DNA of 64,000 bases from Caldimonas caldifontis (GTDB taxonomy: Bacteria > Pseudomonadota > Gammaproteobacteria > Burkholderiales > Burkholderiaceae_C). Below, in pieces: positions 1-11,481 of the stretch. Every line of letters begins with the position of its first letter. The stretch's first letter is position 1. A model generated the notes under the pieces. That model saw nothing but the letters and a program-made list of their open reading frames with translations. It ran no database searches and was not told the origin of the DNA. Made by a program: the position numbers and the translations under genes. Location of the stretch: contig NZ_PSNX01000002.1 of assembly GCF_002930615.1 (NCBI RefSeq), positions 186,001 through 250,000 of the forward strand, written 5' to 3'.

Positions 1-1651
1 CATCACCGATGGCGTCGAGCTGGCTCAGGGAGTAGCTCAGCGAGGACGGAGCGCCAGAGGCGTCCTTGGTGTCCACACGCTGGCCACCGCTGGCGCCGAA
101 GAAGGAGTCCGGTTGCAACCGGCTTTCGAGGAAGGACGTCTCACCGCTGTCCTTCTTGGTGCGAGAACGCAGGCGGTACACCCCGAGACCCACCAGAAGC
201 GCCACCAGGCCGCCGGCCAGCGGCAGCACCAGCGGGTTGGCCAGCAGGTCGTCGATCAGGCTGGGCTCGGGGGCGACGGGCACCGGTGCCGGACGGGGGG
301 CCGGCGCAGGCGCCGGGGGCGCTTCGGCCACGGCGGGTTCGGACGCCGGAGCCTCGGCTGCACTGGCGGCCGCCTCCGCGGCGGCAACCGGTTCGCTGGC
401 AGCGGACGCCGGGGTGTCAGCCGCGGGAGCCTGGGCCACTGCCTGCGGCTGAGGCGCCGGGGTGGGAACGGGAGAGACCGGCACAGTCACCGCGGGCGCC
501 GGGGACGGCGCTGCGGCCGGCGCGGGGGCCGCAGCCGCAGGCGTTCCTTCCGGGGCGATCCGTTTGAGCTCCTCCACATTGCGAGACAGCTCCGCCACGC
601 GCGAAGCCGCCTCCTGCCGCTGACGCTCCTGGGCGATCCGGTCTTCCGCTGAGGCGCCAGGCGCCGCAGCAACTGCGCCTTTGCTGAGGGTGAGTCGGTC
701 CGGCGCCGCATCGCCAGCGGGGCGGCGGTCTTCCACCGCTGCTTCCACGCGTCCGGAGGCCTGGCGGCTGGGTTCGTCGGCCGCCGTCTGCTGGGCTGCC
801 GAGGCCAAGCGCTGACGGAAGGCATTGAAGTCGGCGCTCTGGGCCTGGATGATCTGGCGCGCTTCCCCGGGGCTCACAGACTGGGCCTGTTCGGCGCCCG
901 GCACACTGAGCACGGCGCCGGCACGCAGCCGGTTCATGTTCTCGCCGATGAAAGCTTGCGGGTTGGCCTGGTACAAGGCCACCAGCATCTGATCCAGAGA
1001 GGCTCCCGGGCGCTGCACACGCGCAGCGATGCCATAGAGAGTGTCGCCGCGACGGACCTGGTATTCATCGGTCTGAACGGCGTCGGCCCTCGGGGCCGGA
1101 GCCGGCGTCGCGGCGGGTGCCGGGGCGCTCGGTCGCGCCGTGGCAGCGGGACGGCTTTCTTGGGCGGGAGCAGGTGACGGCGCAGGAGCGCTCAGGATGG
1201 GCGCCGTGCCCGGTGCGGGTGCGGCGGCACGACGGGTCGGAGGATCCAGCAGCAAGGTGTACTCGCGCACGAGTCGTCCGGATGTCCATGACAACTCAAG
1301 GATCACATCGACAAAAGGCTCCTGCACAGCCCGGTCGCTCACGACGCGCAGGTAGGGGCGCCCATCCGGACGACGCTCCAGCGTGACGCGGGTGCCGGTC
1401 AAGACCGCGTTGTACTCGACCCCGGCCGCACGATAGGCGTCCGGAGGCGCAACGCGAGCGGTGAGATTGGCTGACTCCTCCGGCGTGAGGCTCGTGACGT
1501 CGATCTCGGCCCGCAAGGTTTCACCCAAAGCCGACTGGACCGTCAGCCGGCCCAGCCCCAGAGCAGCGGCTTGGCCGGCAGCCAGGAACATGGCAGCCGC
1601 AGCCACCCCGGACAGAGCGAAACGCCCAAGCGAATGTGAATATTGTTTCAA
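1..1651 (-). CDS. fimV: FimV-like polar hub protein, C-terminus cut by window edge
   Basis: Inner-membrane protein of the FimV/HubP family, which binds peptidoglycan and organises type IV pili, twitching and polar assembly. The frame is open from 1651 to the window edge (about 550 codons). An N-terminal signal-like stretch is followed by the family start motif ALGLGRLTVQSALGE and the conserved periplasmic domain. A LysM domain (YQVRRGDTLYGIAARV) lies near residues 195-245, then a long Ala/Pro-rich linker, then one membrane segment near residues 470-490 (LPLAGGLVALLVGLGVYRLR). The visible end reads SYSLSQLDAIGD, the beginning of the cytoplasmic C-terminal region. The start is a TTG at 1651 because GGGAG sits 5 bases upstream and no ATG fits the mature N-terminus. 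The family is certain; the rest of the cytoplasmic part is outside the window. Confidence 0.9.
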   Translation of the reverse strand, partial: MKQYSHSLGRFALSGVAAAAMFLAAGQAAALGLGRLTVQSALGETLRAEIDVTSLTPEESANLTARVAPPDAYRAAGVEYNAVLTGTRVTLERRPDGRPYLRVVSDRAVQEPFVDVILELSWTSGRLVREYTLLLDPPTRRAAAPAPGTAPILSAPAPSPAPAQESRPAATARPSAPAPAATPAPAPRADAVQTDEYQVRRGDTLYGIAARVQRPGASLDQMLVALYQANPQAFIGENMNRLRAGAVLSVPGAEQAQSVSPGEARQIIQAQSADFNAFRQRLASAAQQTAADEPSRQASGRVEAAVEDRRPAGDAAPDRLTLSKGAVAAAPGASAEDRIAQERQRQEAASRVAELSRNVEELKRIAPEGTPAAAAPAPAAAPSPAPAVTVPVSPVPTPAPQPQAVAQAPAADTPASAASEPVAAAEAAASAAEAPASEPAVAEAPPAPAPAPRPAPVPVAPEPSLIDDLLANPLVLPLAGGLVALLVGLGVYRLRSRTKKDSGETSFLESRLQPDSFFGASGGQRVDTKDASGAPSSLSYSLSQLDAIGD

Positions 1652-1741
1652 GGCGTCTCCCAATGAATCAAGCCGCCGCCAGCAAAAGCAGGCCTGCAGA
1701 ACAATCAATCAATGCGATTTTCCGCAGGAAAGACAGAAATC

Positions 1742-1770
1742 ACAATAGCATCAAGTAGATACACTGACAA
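1742..1770 (-). promoter_or_regulatory. Predicted sigma-70 promoter of fimV
   Basis: Read on the minus strand, TTGTCA (1770-1765) and TATTGT (1747-1742) are separated by exactly 17 bases, close to the sigma-70 consensus. The predicted transcription start lies about 85 bases before the fimV TTG codon. This would give fimV its own promoter downstream of asd. It is a pattern match only. Confidence 0.5.
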
Positions 1771-1856
1771 GCTCATGCAATGGCTGACATTTATGCCAGC
1801 TTCGAATGCCGGAAACATTGCACAAACTGTGGGCTTGACGCCACAAATTCCGTCGC

Positions 1857-2990
1857 TCACTGCCCGATGATGATTCTCAGCATGCGCCGCAACGGCTCAG
1901 CAGCCCCCCAGAGCAGCTGATCGCCGATGGTGAAGGCGCCGAGGTACTCCGGCCCCATCGCGAGCTTGCGCACCCGGCCCACCGGGATGGTGAGCGTGCC
2001 CGTGACCGCCACCGGCGTGAGGTCGCGCATCGTGTCCTCGCGGGTGTTCGGCACGAGTTTCACCCAGTCGTTGTCGGCGGCGATCATCGCCTCGATGTCG
2101 GCCAGCGGCACATCCTTCTTCAGCTTGAAGGTCAGGGCCTGGCTGTGGCACCGCATGGCGCCGATGCGTACGCAGAAGCCATCCACCGGAATGGCCGGGG
2201 TTCCAAAGGCTTCCCCGATCCCCAGGATCTTGTTGGTCTCCGCCCCACCCTTCCATTCCTCGCGGCTCACGCCATTGCCCAGGTCCTTGTCGATCCAGGG
2301 AATGAGCGAGCCGCCCAGGGGCACGCCGAAGTTGGCCACTTCCTCGGCCGACAGGCTGCGCTGCTTGCCGATGATGCGCCGGTCGATCTCCAGGATGGCG
2401 CTCTTGGGGTCGTCCAGCAGCGAGCGCACCTCGGCGTTGAGCGTGCCGAACTGCGTCAGCAGCTCGCGCATGTGCTGAGCCCCGCCCCCGGAGGCGGCCT
2501 GGTAGGTCATCGAGCTCATCCACTCGACCAATCCCGCCTTGTAGAGCGCACCCACGCCCATCAGCATGCAGCTCACCGTGCAGTTGCCGCCGATCCAGTT
2601 GCGGCCCCCCTTGGCGAGCGCGTTCTTGATCACCGGCATGTTGACCGGGTCGAGGATGATGACCGCATCATCCTTCATGCGCAGCGTCGAGGCGGCGTCG
2701 ATCCAGTGACCTTTCCAGCCTGCCGCACGCAGCTTCGGGAACACCTCGGAGGTGTAGTCGCCACCCTGGGCGGTGATGATGATGTCGCAGCGCTGGAGCG
2801 CCCCCAGGTCGAAGGCGTCCTTCAGCGTCTTTTCATTCTTTGCCATTGAAGGAGCAGCGCCGCCCGCATTGCTGGTGCTGAAGAACATCGGCTCGATGAG
2901 GTCGAAGTCGCCTTCGGCCTGCATGCGATCCATGAGTACCGAGCCGACCATGCCGCGCCAGCCCACCAAACCTACCAGAGTCGTTGCCAT
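1857..2990 (-). CDS. asd: Aspartate-semialdehyde dehydrogenase
   Basis: NADPH-dependent reductive dephosphorylation of aspartyl-4-phosphate to aspartate semialdehyde, the branch point to lysine, diaminopimelate, threonine and methionine; cytoplasmic. 377 residues, normal for the gammaproteobacterial-type enzyme. The N-terminal Rossmann motif is [13 protein letters not shown], and the catalytic cysteine lies in [12 protein letters not shown]. The conserved [11 protein letters not shown] stretch and a C-terminal [11 protein letters not shown] are present. It follows leuB on the same strand after 63 bases, a linkage common in Burkholderiales, so it may be read from the leu transcript. Confidence 0.96.
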   Translation of the reverse strand: MATTLVGLVGWRGMVGSVLMDRMQAEGDFDLIEPMFFSTSNAGGAAPSMAKNEKTLKDAFDLGALQRCDIIITAQGGDYTSEVFPKLRAAGWKGHWIDAASTLRMKDDAVIILDPVNMPVIKNALAKGGRNWIGGNCTVSCMLMGVGALYKAGLVEWMSSMTYQAASGGGAQHMRELLTQFGTLNAEVRSLLDDPKSAILEIDRRIIGKQRSLSAEEVANFGVPLGGSLIPWIDKDLGNGVSREEWKGGAETNKILGIGEAFGTPAIPVDGFCVRIGAMRCHSQALTFKLKKDVPLADIEAMIAADNDWVKLVPNTREDTMRDLTPVAVTGTLTIPVGRVRKLAMGPEYLGAFTIGDQLLWGAAEPLRRMLRIIIGQ

Positions 2991-3053
2991 CGTTGTCTAT
3001 CGCCAGAAGAGTTGCTGTTCGGGTGAGGAGCCCACCGGGCTCCGGGCAGGATG

Positions 3054-4133
3054 TCAGCCCTGGGCTTTCAGGCGGGCGACCACGGCGTCGCCCATCTCCT
3101 TCGTGCCCACACGGGTGGTGCCTTCGCTGTGGATGTCGGCCGTGCGCAGGCCCTGCGCCAGCACATCCTTCACGGCCCGCTCGATGCGGTCGGCCGCCTC
3201 GGCCTGATCCAGGCTGAAGCGCAGCATCATCGCCGCGCTCAGGATGGTGGCCAGCGGATTGGCCACGCCCTGCCCGGCGATGTCAGGCGCCGAACCGTGG
3301 CTGGGTTCATACAGGCCCTGCTTGCGGTCATTGAGAGACGCCGACGGCAGCATGCCGATGGAGCCCGTGAGCATCGCCGCCTCGTCGGACAGGATGTCGC
3401 CGAACATGTTGCCGGTGACGATCACGTCGAAGTTCTTCGGGGCCTTCACCAGCTGCATCGCGGCGTTGTCGACATACATGTGGTCGAGCTCGACATCCGG
3501 GTACTGGGCATGGACCTCGGTGACCACGTCCTTCCAGAACTGGAAGGTCTCCAGCACATTGGCCTTGTCGACGCTGGTGACCTTCTTGCCACGCTTGCGG
3601 GCCGCCTGGAAGGCGACATGGGCGATGCGCTCGATCTCGGGGCGGCTGTAGCGCATCGTGTCGAAGGCCTCGGGTGCGCCCTGGAAGGCACCGTCGGGAG
3701 ACGCGCGACGACCGCGCGGCTGGCCGAAGTAGATGTCTCCGGTGAGCTCACGGATGATGAGGATGTCCAGGCCCGCCACCAGCTCGGGCTTGAGGCTGGA
3801 GGCGTGGGTGAGCTGCTCATAGCAGATCGCCGGACGGAAGTTGGCAAAGAGCTGCAGGTGCTTGCGCAGGCCGAGGATGGCCTGCTCGGGACGCAGTGCG
3901 CGCTCGAGCTTGTCGTACTTCCAGTCGCCCACGGCACCAAAGAGCACGGCATCGGCCTGTTGGGCCAGCTTGAGGGTGGATTCCGGCAGAGGGTGGCCCT
4001 GTGCTTCATAGGCGGCACCGCCGACCAGGGCCTCCTCCATCTCGAAACCCAGGTCGAGCGCGCGAAGCACCTTGACGGCCTCGGCCACGATCTCGGTGCC
4101 GATGCCGTCACCCGGCAGGACTGCGATCTTCAT
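3054..4133 (-). CDS. leuB: 3-isopropylmalate dehydrogenase
   Basis: Oxidises and decarboxylates 3-isopropylmalate to 2-oxoisocaproate with NAD, third step of leucine synthesis; cytoplasmic. 359 residues, normal length. It opens with [16 protein letters not shown]. The substrate region has [14 protein letters not shown], and the cofactor-binding C-terminal part has [20 protein letters not shown], all diagnostic of LeuB rather than isocitrate dehydrogenase. It lies 35 bases downstream of leuD and upstream of asd. Confidence 0.97.
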   Translation of the reverse strand: MKIAVLPGDGIGTEIVAEAVKVLRALDLGFEMEEALVGGAAYEAQGHPLPESTLKLAQQADAVLFGAVGDWKYDKLERALRPEQAILGLRKHLQLFANFRPAICYEQLTHASSLKPELVAGLDILIIRELTGDIYFGQPRGRRASPDGAFQGAPEAFDTMRYSRPEIERIAHVAFQAARKRGKKVTSVDKANVLETFQFWKDVVTEVHAQYPDVELDHMYVDNAAMQLVKAPKNFDVIVTGNMFGDILSDEAAMLTGSIGMLPSASLNDRKQGLYEPSHGSAPDIAGQGVANPLATILSAAMMLRFSLDQAEAADRIERAVKDVLAQGLRTADIHSEGTTRVGTKEMGDAVVARLKAQG

Positions 4134-4168
4134 TGTCTTCCTTGTGTCTTGGAATCCGGGGGCCAGTT

Positions 4169-4819
4169 TCAGCCGACCAGTCGATGGTTGAGCCAGGGCT
4201 TGCGTGCCAGGCGTTCGGCCTCGAAGGCCTTGATCTTGTCGGCATGGCGCAGGGTCAGGCCGATGTCGTCGAAGCCGTTGAGCAGGCAGTACTTGCGGAA
4301 CGGCTGCACCTCGAAGGACAGTTCGCTGCCATCGGGCTTGACCACCACCTGACGCGGCAGATCGATGGTGAGCTCGTAGCCGACAAAGGCGTTCACCTCA
4401 TCGAACAGCCGGGCCACCTCATGCTCAGGCAGCACGATGGGCAGCAGGCCGTTCTTGAAGCAGTTGTTGAAGAAGATGTCAGCAAAGCTGGGCGCGATGA
4501 GGGCGCGAAACCCGTACTGCTCGATCGCCCAGGGCGCATGCTCCCGGCTGGAGCCGCAGCCGAAGTTCTTGCGGGCCAGCAGCACCGACGCGCCCTGGTA
4601 GCGCGGCTGGTTGAGCACGAAGTCCGGGTTGGGCTTGCGCGAAGCCGGGTCCTGACCGGGCTGCCCCACGTCGAGGTAGCGCCATTCGTCGAACAGGTTG
4701 GGGCCGAAGCCCGTGCGCTTGATCGACTTCAGGAACTGCTTGGGGATGATGGCGTCGGTGTCGACGTTCTCCCGGTCCATCGGCGCGACCAGGCCCTTGT
4801 GTACGGTAAACGGGTTCAT
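4169..4819 (-). CDS. leuD: 3-isopropylmalate dehydratase small subunit
   Basis: Small subunit of isopropylmalate isomerase, pairing with LeuC to convert 2- to 3-isopropylmalate. 216 residues. The start [20 protein letters not shown] at 4819 matches family N-termini; the longer open frame upstream does not. The swivel-domain motif [14 protein letters not shown] and the [11 protein letters not shown] region are present. It lies 4 bases after the entericidin-like gene, which separates it from leuC, and 35 bases before leuB. Confidence 0.96.
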   Translation of the reverse strand: MNPFTVHKGLVAPMDRENVDTDAIIPKQFLKSIKRTGFGPNLFDEWRYLDVGQPGQDPASRKPNPDFVLNQPRYQGASVLLARKNFGCGSSREHAPWAIEQYGFRALIAPSFADIFFNNCFKNGLLPIVLPEHEVARLFDEVNAFVGYELTIDLPRQVVVKPDGSELSFEVQPFRKYCLLNGFDDIGLTLRHADKIKAFEAERLARKPWLNHRLVG

Positions 4820-4823
4820 GGCG

Positions 4824-4955
4824 TCACTTCTTGCGGCTGGCCGCTTCTTCCATCGTTTCCCCGACCTTCTGGACATCCTTGCCCAGTCCCTGGATGGTGT
4901 TGCAGCCTGTCAGGCCGAAGCTCGCCAACATCAGAACGATCCACAGGTGTTTCAT
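4824..4955 (-). CDS. Entericidin A/B-like small lipoprotein
   Basis: A 43-residue precursor with a short hydrophobic signal and a lipobox LTGC (Cys18), followed by [19 protein letters not shown], the typical amphipathic entericidin sequence. Mature length is about 26 residues, anchored in an envelope membrane. A GGAG Shine-Dalgarno lies 7 bases before the ATG. It sits between leuC (11 bases upstream) and leuD (4 bases downstream) and should be co-transcribed with them. In enterobacteria entericidins are linked to stationary-phase lysis; that role cannot be assumed here. Confidence 0.88.
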   Translation of the reverse strand: MKHLWIVLMLASFGLTGCNTIQGLGKDVQKVGETMEEAASRKK

Positions 4956-4966
4956 CGCCACTCTCC

Positions 4967-6388
4967 TCATGCAATCCGACGCACGTCGACGAAATGACCT
5001 TCGATGGCCGCTGCTGCCGCCATCGCCGGGCTGACCAGATGGGTGCGACCACCCGCCCCCTGACGCCCCTCGAAGTTGCGATTCGAGGTGGATGCGCAAC
5101 GCTCGCCCGGTTCGAGTCGATCGGCGTTCATCGCCAGGCACATCGAGCAGCCAGGCTCGCGCCATTCGAAACCGGCCGCCTTGAAGACCTGGTCCAGGCC
5201 CTCGCGCTCGGCCTGCTCCTTCACGAGGCCCGAGCCAGGCACCACCATCGCCAGCTTGACATTCGCGGCCACCTTGCCACCGAGACGGCGCACCACCGCG
5301 GCAGCCTCACGCAGGTCTTCGATGCGCGAATTCGTGCAAGATCCGATGAAGACCTTGTCGATGCGCACATCCGCCAGCGCCTTGTTGGGCTCAAGCCCCA
5401 TGTACTTCAGGGCCCGCTCCATGGCCCCGCGCTTGATGGGATCCTTCTCTTTGTCGGGATCCGGTACACGATCTTCGATGGACAGCACCATTTCGGGCGA
5501 GGTGCCCCACGTCACCTGAGGACGGATCTGGCTGGCGTCCAGCTCGACCACTGCATCCCAATGCGCATCGGGATCGGAGTACAGGGTGCGCCAGTAAGCC
5601 ACCGCCTGGTCCCATTCAACGCCGGAGGGTGAGAACGGACGGCCCTTGACGTACTGGATGGTGGTGTCATCCACGGCCACCAGGCCGGCGCGGGCTCCGG
5701 CCTCGATGGCCATGTTGCACACCGTCATGCGACCTTCCATGCTCAGCGCACGGATGGCGCTGCCGGCAAACTCGATGGTGTAGCCGGTGCCGCCGGCCGT
5801 GCCGATCTTTCCGATGATGGCCAGCACGATATCCTTGGCACTGCACCCGCGTGGCAAAGTGCCCTCGACCTTGACCAGCATGTTCTTGGCCTTCTTGGCG
5901 AGCAGCGTCTGCGTGGCCATCACGTGTTCGACCTCGCTCGTGCCGATGCCGTGCGCCAGGGCTCCGAATGCCCCATGGGTGGATGTGTGGCTGTCACCGC
6001 ACACCACGGTCATGCCGGGCAGCGTGGCGCCATTTTCCGGACCGATCACGTGCACGATGCCCTGGCGTTTGGACAGGAATGGGAAGTAGGCGGCCGCACC
6101 CGACTCCTTGATATTGGCGTCCAGCGTGGTGATCTGTTCCTTGCTGATCGGATCGGCGATGCCGTCGTAGCCTCGCTCCCACCCTGTCGTGGGTGTGTTG
6201 TGATCGGCGGTGGCCACGATGGAACTGACGCGCCAGACCTTGCGCCCCGCCTGGCGCAAGCCTTCGAAGGCCTGGGGGCTGGTCACTTCGTGGACCAGGT
6301 GGCGATCGATGTAGAGGATGGCGGTGCCATCGTCTTCGGTATGGACGACGTGCTCGTCCCAGATCTTGTCGTACAGCGTGCGGCCCAT
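4967..6388 (-). CDS. leuC: 3-isopropylmalate dehydratase large subunit
   Basis: Catalytic [4Fe-4S] subunit of isopropylmalate isomerase in leucine synthesis. 473 residues, standard. Begins [15 protein letters not shown]. Cluster ligands are visible in IGSCTNSR and [10 protein letters not shown], and the [21 protein letters not shown] segment is intact. The ATG at 6388 agrees with family N-termini; the open frame reaching 6499 is spurious. First gene of the leuC-ecn-leuD-leuB-asd group, downstream of a gltA terminator. Confidence 0.97.
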   Translation of the reverse strand: MGRTLYDKIWDEHVVHTEDDGTAILYIDRHLVHEVTSPQAFEGLRQAGRKVWRVSSIVATADHNTPTTGWERGYDGIADPISKEQITTLDANIKESGAAAYFPFLSKRQGIVHVIGPENGATLPGMTVVCGDSHTSTHGAFGALAHGIGTSEVEHVMATQTLLAKKAKNMLVKVEGTLPRGCSAKDIVLAIIGKIGTAGGTGYTIEFAGSAIRALSMEGRMTVCNMAIEAGARAGLVAVDDTTIQYVKGRPFSPSGVEWDQAVAYWRTLYSDPDAHWDAVVELDASQIRPQVTWGTSPEMVLSIEDRVPDPDKEKDPIKRGAMERALKYMGLEPNKALADVRIDKVFIGSCTNSRIEDLREAAAVVRRLGGKVAANVKLAMVVPGSGLVKEQAEREGLDQVFKAAGFEWREPGCSMCLAMNADRLEPGERCASTSNRNFEGRQGAGGRTHLVSPAMAAAAAIEGHFVDVRRIA

Positions 6389-6429
6389 GGCTGTCTCGTC
6401 GGGTGGGGAACCTGTGATTTTAAGCGTTT

Positions 6430-6461
6430 CGAAACAAAGAACCCGGCTCGAGGCCGGGTTC
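6430..6461 (-). terminator. Rho-independent terminator of gltA
   Basis: Inverted repeat GAACCCGGC / GCCGGGTTC (6439-6461) with a TCGAG loop, followed on the minus strand by TTTGTTTC. It lies about 45 bases after the gltA stop, before leuC. Confidence 0.75.
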
Positions 6462-6504
6462 CGTCGGGGCTGTGTCAGGCCGGAGGGCCGGCCTGGCACC
6501 TCCG

Positions 6505-7818
<1,314 letters not shown>

Positions 7819-7846
7819 GGCTCTTCCTTGAGGCTATCGAAAGTCG

Positions 7847-8116
7847 TCATCCGCGCTGGCGCAGCAGGGTGAGCACCTCACGCACCTCGGCGCGATCGAG
7901 CTCACCTTGCGGCTCCTTGCGGGCGAGGAGCAGGTCCAGCAGATCGTTGTCCGCCAGCTCCATCAGGGCCTCGAGCCCTTCAGACTGGCGCATGGTGATC
8001 GCAGACCCGTGGCGCGCAAAAAAGCGCTCGATGAACAGGTCGTTCTCCAGCAGGCCGCGCCGGCAGCGCCAGCGAAGCTTGCTCAGAGCCCGTTCGTCGA
8101 GTGCAGTGTCCATCAT
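7847..8116 (-). CDS. sdhE: FAD assembly factor SdhE
   Basis: Small cytoplasmic protein (89 residues) that promotes covalent flavinylation of SdhA. It carries the family signature RRGLLENDL (RGxxE type) near residues 19-27 and a helical C-terminus. Encoded 19 bases after sdhB and 28 bases before gltA, the usual position in betaproteobacteria. The double ATG (8116, 8113) leaves a one-codon uncertainty in the start. Confidence 0.93.
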   Translation of the reverse strand: MMDTALDERALSKLRWRCRRGLLENDLFIERFFARHGSAITMRQSEGLEALMELADNDLLDLLLARKEPQGELDRAEVREVLTLLRQRG

Positions 8117-8135
8117 CTGGCTTGCATCAAGCTGA

Positions 8136-8840
8136 TCAGACCGCCCGGCGGACCATCAGCTCCTTGATCTTGCCGATCGCCTTCGTGGGGTTCAGGCTCT
8201 TCGGGCAGACATCCACGCAGTTCATGATGGTATGGCAGCGGAACAGGCGGTACGGGTCCTCGAGGTTGTCGAGACGCTCGTTCGTGGCCTGGTCGCGGCT
8301 GTCGGCGATGAAGCGGTAGGCCTGCAGGAGGCCCGCCGGACCGACGAACTTGTCGGGGTTCCACCAGAAACTCGGGCAGCTGGTGGAACAGCTCGCGCAG
8401 AGAATGCACTCGTACAGGCCGTTGAGCTCGTCTCGCTCCTCGGGCGACTGCAGGCGCTCCTTCTCGGGCGGCGGCGTGTCGTTGACGAGGTAGGGCTTGA
8501 TCGAGTGGTACTGCTTGAAGAACTGCGTCATGTCGACGATCAGGTCCCGCACCACCGGCAGGCCCGGCAGGGGCTTGAGCACCACCGTGTCAGGCAGCGT
8601 GCGCATGTTGGTCAGACAGGCCAGGCCGTTCTTGCCGTTGATGTTCATCGCGTCCGAGCCGCACACGCCTTCACGGCAGGAACGGCGGAAGGACAAGGTG
8701 GGGTCAACGGCCTTGAGCTTGACGAGGGCGTCCAGCAGCATGCGCTCGGAGCCGTCGAGCTCCACCTGCAGGGTCTGCATGTAGGGCTTGGCGTCCTTGT
8801 CCGGGTCGTAGCGATAGATCTGGAAGGTTCGCAGGGTCAT
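8136..8840 (-). CDS. sdhB: Succinate dehydrogenase iron-sulfur subunit
   Basis: Carries three Fe-S clusters that pass electrons from SdhA flavin to quinone. 234 residues. The 2Fe-2S ligands lie in SCREGVCGSDAM plus GLAC; the 4Fe-4S and 3Fe-4S ligands lie in CILCASCSTSCP and CHTIMNCVDVCPKSLNP. It follows sdhA by 22 bases in the operon. Confidence 0.98.
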   Translation of the reverse strand: MTLRTFQIYRYDPDKDAKPYMQTLQVELDGSERMLLDALVKLKAVDPTLSFRRSCREGVCGSDAMNINGKNGLACLTNMRTLPDTVVLKPLPGLPVVRDLIVDMTQFFKQYHSIKPYLVNDTPPPEKERLQSPEERDELNGLYECILCASCSTSCPSFWWNPDKFVGPAGLLQAYRFIADSRDQATNERLDNLEDPYRLFRCHTIMNCVDVCPKSLNPTKAIGKIKELMVRRAV

Positions 8841-8862
8841 GAGGATACTCCGGGCGCAGACA

Positions 8863-10659
8863 TCAGAAGGAACGGACCTTGGGCGGGATGGACTCCACCG
8901 TGAGCGGCTTGAGGTTCACCGGCTTGTATTCCAGACGGTTGCCTTCGCTGTACCACAGGGTGTGCTTCATCCAGTCACGGTCGTTGCGGCCGTTCGGGAA
9001 CTCGGGGGTGTCGGCATAGTCGTTCACCGTGTGAGCGCCACGGCTTTCCTTGCGAGCTGCCGCCGACACGATGGTGGCCTGCGCCGCCTCGATGAGGTTC
9101 TCGACCTCGAGCGCCTCGACGCGCGCGGTGTTGAATACCTTGGACTTGTCCTTCAGCGTGATGGCCTTCACACGCTCAGCGATCTCGGCCATCTTCACCA
9201 CCCCCTCGTCCATGCTGGCCTGGGTGCGGAACACGCCCGCATGCTGCTGCATGGTCTTGCGGATGTCGTTGGCCACGTCCTGGGCGTACTCACCCGAGGT
9301 GCTGGCATCCAGGCGGGCCAGGCGGGCCAAGGACACGTCGGCAGCGTCCTTGGGCAACGGCTTGTGCGACCGGGTCTGCTTGAAGGATTCCACGATGTGA
9401 TTACCCGCCGCCCGACCAAAGACCAGCAGGTCCAGCAGCGAGTTCGTGCCCAGGCGGTTGGCGCCATGCACGCTCACGCAGGAACACTCCCCCACCGCGT
9501 ACAGGCCGTTGACGACAGCATTGGGGTTGCCGCCCTGGGGCATGACCACCTGGCCGTGGATGTTGGTCGGAATGCCGCCCATCTGGTAGTGGATGGTCGG
9601 CACCACAGGGATCGGCTCCTTGGTGATGTCGACGTTGGCAAAGTTGTGCCCGATCTCATAGACCGAGGGCAGGCGCTTCATGATGGTGTCGGCGCCCAGG
9701 TGGGTCATGTCGAGCACGACGTAGTCCTTGTTCGGACCACAGCCACGGCCCTCCTTGATCTCCTGGTCCATGCAGCGCGAGACGAAGTCACGCGGCGCGA
9801 GGTCCTTGAGCGTCGGGGCGTAGCGCTCCATGAAGCGTTCGCCGTTGCTGTTGCGCAGGATGGCGCCTTCGCCGCGGCATCCTTCGGTCAACAGCACCCC
9901 GGCGCCGGCCACCCCGGTGGGGTGGAACTGCCAGAACTCCATGTCCTCGAGCGGGATGCCGGCGCGCGCCGCCATGCCCAGACCGTCACCAGTGTTGATG
10001 AAGGCGTTCGTCGAGGCTGCATAGATGCGCCCGGCACCGCCGGTGGCCAGCAGCACGGTCTTGGCCTCGAGGATGTGCACGTCGCCGGTTTCCATCTCCA
10101 GCGCCGTCACGCCCACGACGTCGCCCTCGGCGTCACGGATCAGATCCAGGGCCATCCATTCGACGAAGAACTGGGTGCGCGCGCGCACGTTTTGCTGGTA
10201 CAGCGTGTGCAGCATCGCGTGCCCGGTGCGGTCGGCTGCGGCGCAAGCGCGCTGCACGGGCTTTTCGCCGTAGTTGGCCGTGTGACCGCCGAAGGGACGC
10301 TGGTAGATCGTGCCGTCCGGGTTGCGGTCGAAGGGCATGCCGAAATGTTCGAGCTCGTACACAACCTTCGGCGCCTCGCGGCACATGAACTCGATGGCGT
10401 CCTGGTCGCCCAGCCAGTCTGACCCCTTGACGGTATCGAAGAAGTGGTAGTGCCAGTTGTCTTCCGACATGTTGCCCAGCGACGCCCCGATGCCACCCTG
10501 GGCTGCAACGGTGTGGGAGCGGGTCGGGAAGACCTTGGACAGCACGGCCACGTTCAGGCCGGCCAGAGCGAGCTGCAGCGAGGCCCGCATGCCGGAGCCA
10601 CCGGCTCCGACGATGACGACGTCAAACTTGCGCTTGGGCAGAGAAGTTCCGATATGCAT
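8863..10659 (-). CDS. sdhA: Succinate dehydrogenase flavoprotein subunit
   Basis: Oxidises succinate to fumarate using covalently bound FAD at the inner face of the membrane. 598 residues. The dinucleotide-binding motif VVIGAGGSGMRASLQLA and the flavin-attachment stretch RSHTVAAQGG are intact. Further family segments are FHPTGVAGAGVLLTEG and NRLGTNSLLDLLVFGRAAG. The gene overlaps nothing and starts 3 bases after the sdhD stop, so the two are translationally close. Confidence 0.98.
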   Translation of the reverse strand: MHIGTSLPKRKFDVVIVGAGGSGMRASLQLALAGLNVAVLSKVFPTRSHTVAAQGGIGASLGNMSEDNWHYHFFDTVKGSDWLGDQDAIEFMCREAPKVVYELEHFGMPFDRNPDGTIYQRPFGGHTANYGEKPVQRACAAADRTGHAMLHTLYQQNVRARTQFFVEWMALDLIRDAEGDVVGVTALEMETGDVHILEAKTVLLATGGAGRIYAASTNAFINTGDGLGMAARAGIPLEDMEFWQFHPTGVAGAGVLLTEGCRGEGAILRNSNGERFMERYAPTLKDLAPRDFVSRCMDQEIKEGRGCGPNKDYVVLDMTHLGADTIMKRLPSVYEIGHNFANVDITKEPIPVVPTIHYQMGGIPTNIHGQVVMPQGGNPNAVVNGLYAVGECSCVSVHGANRLGTNSLLDLLVFGRAAGNHIVESFKQTRSHKPLPKDAADVSLARLARLDASTSGEYAQDVANDIRKTMQQHAGVFRTQASMDEGVVKMAEIAERVKAITLKDKSKVFNTARVEALEVENLIEAAQATIVSAAARKESRGAHTVNDYADTPEFPNGRNDRDWMKHTLWYSEGNRLEYKPVNLKPLTVESIPPKVRSF

Positions 10660-10662
10660 TTC

Positions 10663-11025
10663 TTACAGCCTCCACAACACCTGGATTGCCCAGCCGGCGC
10701 AGCCGACCAGCCACACGATCGTGAACACCTGGAGCGTGAGCTTGATGCCCACCGGCTTCACGTAGTCCATCCAGATGTCGCGCATGCCCACCCAGGCGTG
10801 GTAGAGCAGCGAAATGATGACGACGAAGGTCAGCACCTTCATCCACTGGCTCGAGAAGATGCCTGCCCAGCGGTCATAGCCCAGTTCCCCAGGCATCAGG
10901 ACCTGCACCAGCAGGACGATGGTGAACAGCGCCATCAGCGCCGCCGTGACGCGCTGGGCCAGCCAGTCGCGGAAACCGTAATGCGCCCCGACGACCAGGC
11001 GCTTGGAACCGTAGTTCTTGCTCAT
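10663..11025 (-). CDS. sdhD: Succinate dehydrogenase membrane anchor subunit
   Basis: 120-residue integral membrane subunit with three predicted helices (starting near VTAALMALFTIVLLVQVLM, WMKVLTFVVIISLLYHAWVG, VFTIVWLVGCAGWAIQVL). The family motif HAWVGMRDIWMDYVKP supplies a heme/quinone-site region. Located between sdhC and sdhA. Confidence 0.95.
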   Translation of the reverse strand: MSKNYGSKRLVVGAHYGFRDWLAQRVTAALMALFTIVLLVQVLMPGELGYDRWAGIFSSQWMKVLTFVVIISLLYHAWVGMRDIWMDYVKPVGIKLTLQVFTIVWLVGCAGWAIQVLWRL

Positions 11026-11052
11026 CGTGGAAATCCTGTTCTCTGGTCTTGG

Positions 11053-11481
11053 TCAGTACAGCCCGAACAGCTTGGCACCCAGCACCACCGTCAGCAGCAC
11101 GCTCAGCCCGAGCGTCACGACGGCCGAACTCTTGCCCTGCTCCTTGGAGACCGTGTGGTACATGTCCATCCACAGATGACGCAAGCCGGCAATGAAGTGG
11201 TGCAGATAAGCCCAGATCAGTGCCAGAACCACCAGCTTGAGCAGCCAGCCAGGCACAAAACCGAGACCGACACTGAACGCACTCGTGAACAGGTCGTAAG
11301 ACACCTCGGAACTCACGCTGGTGTCGAACATCCAGATCACCAGCGGCATCAGCAGGAACATCAGTGCGCCGCTCACGCGATGCAAGATGGACACGATGCC
11401 GGCCGCCGGCAGCCGGTACTTGATGATCTCCGTGACGTGGATGTTGCGGTAGACCGGTCTTTCTTTGGCGATCTCTGACAT
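11053..11481 (-). CDS. sdhC: Succinate dehydrogenase cytochrome b556 subunit
   Basis: 142-residue membrane subunit that holds heme b and the quinone site with SdhD. Contains the conserved SILHRVSGALMFLLMP and the heme-ligand region LHHFIAGLRHLWMDM, with three predicted helices. The ATG at 11481 was preferred over the in-frame TTG six bases upstream because MSEIAKERPVYRN resembles family N-termini. First gene of the sdh operon; about 90 bases separate it from the GntR gene on the same strand. Confidence 0.95.
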   Translation of the reverse strand: MSEIAKERPVYRNIHVTEIIKYRLPAAGIVSILHRVSGALMFLLMPLVIWMFDTSVSSEVSYDLFTSAFSVGLGFVPGWLLKLVVLALIWAYLHHFIAGLRHLWMDMYHTVSKEQGKSSAVVTLGLSVLLTVVLGAKLFGLY

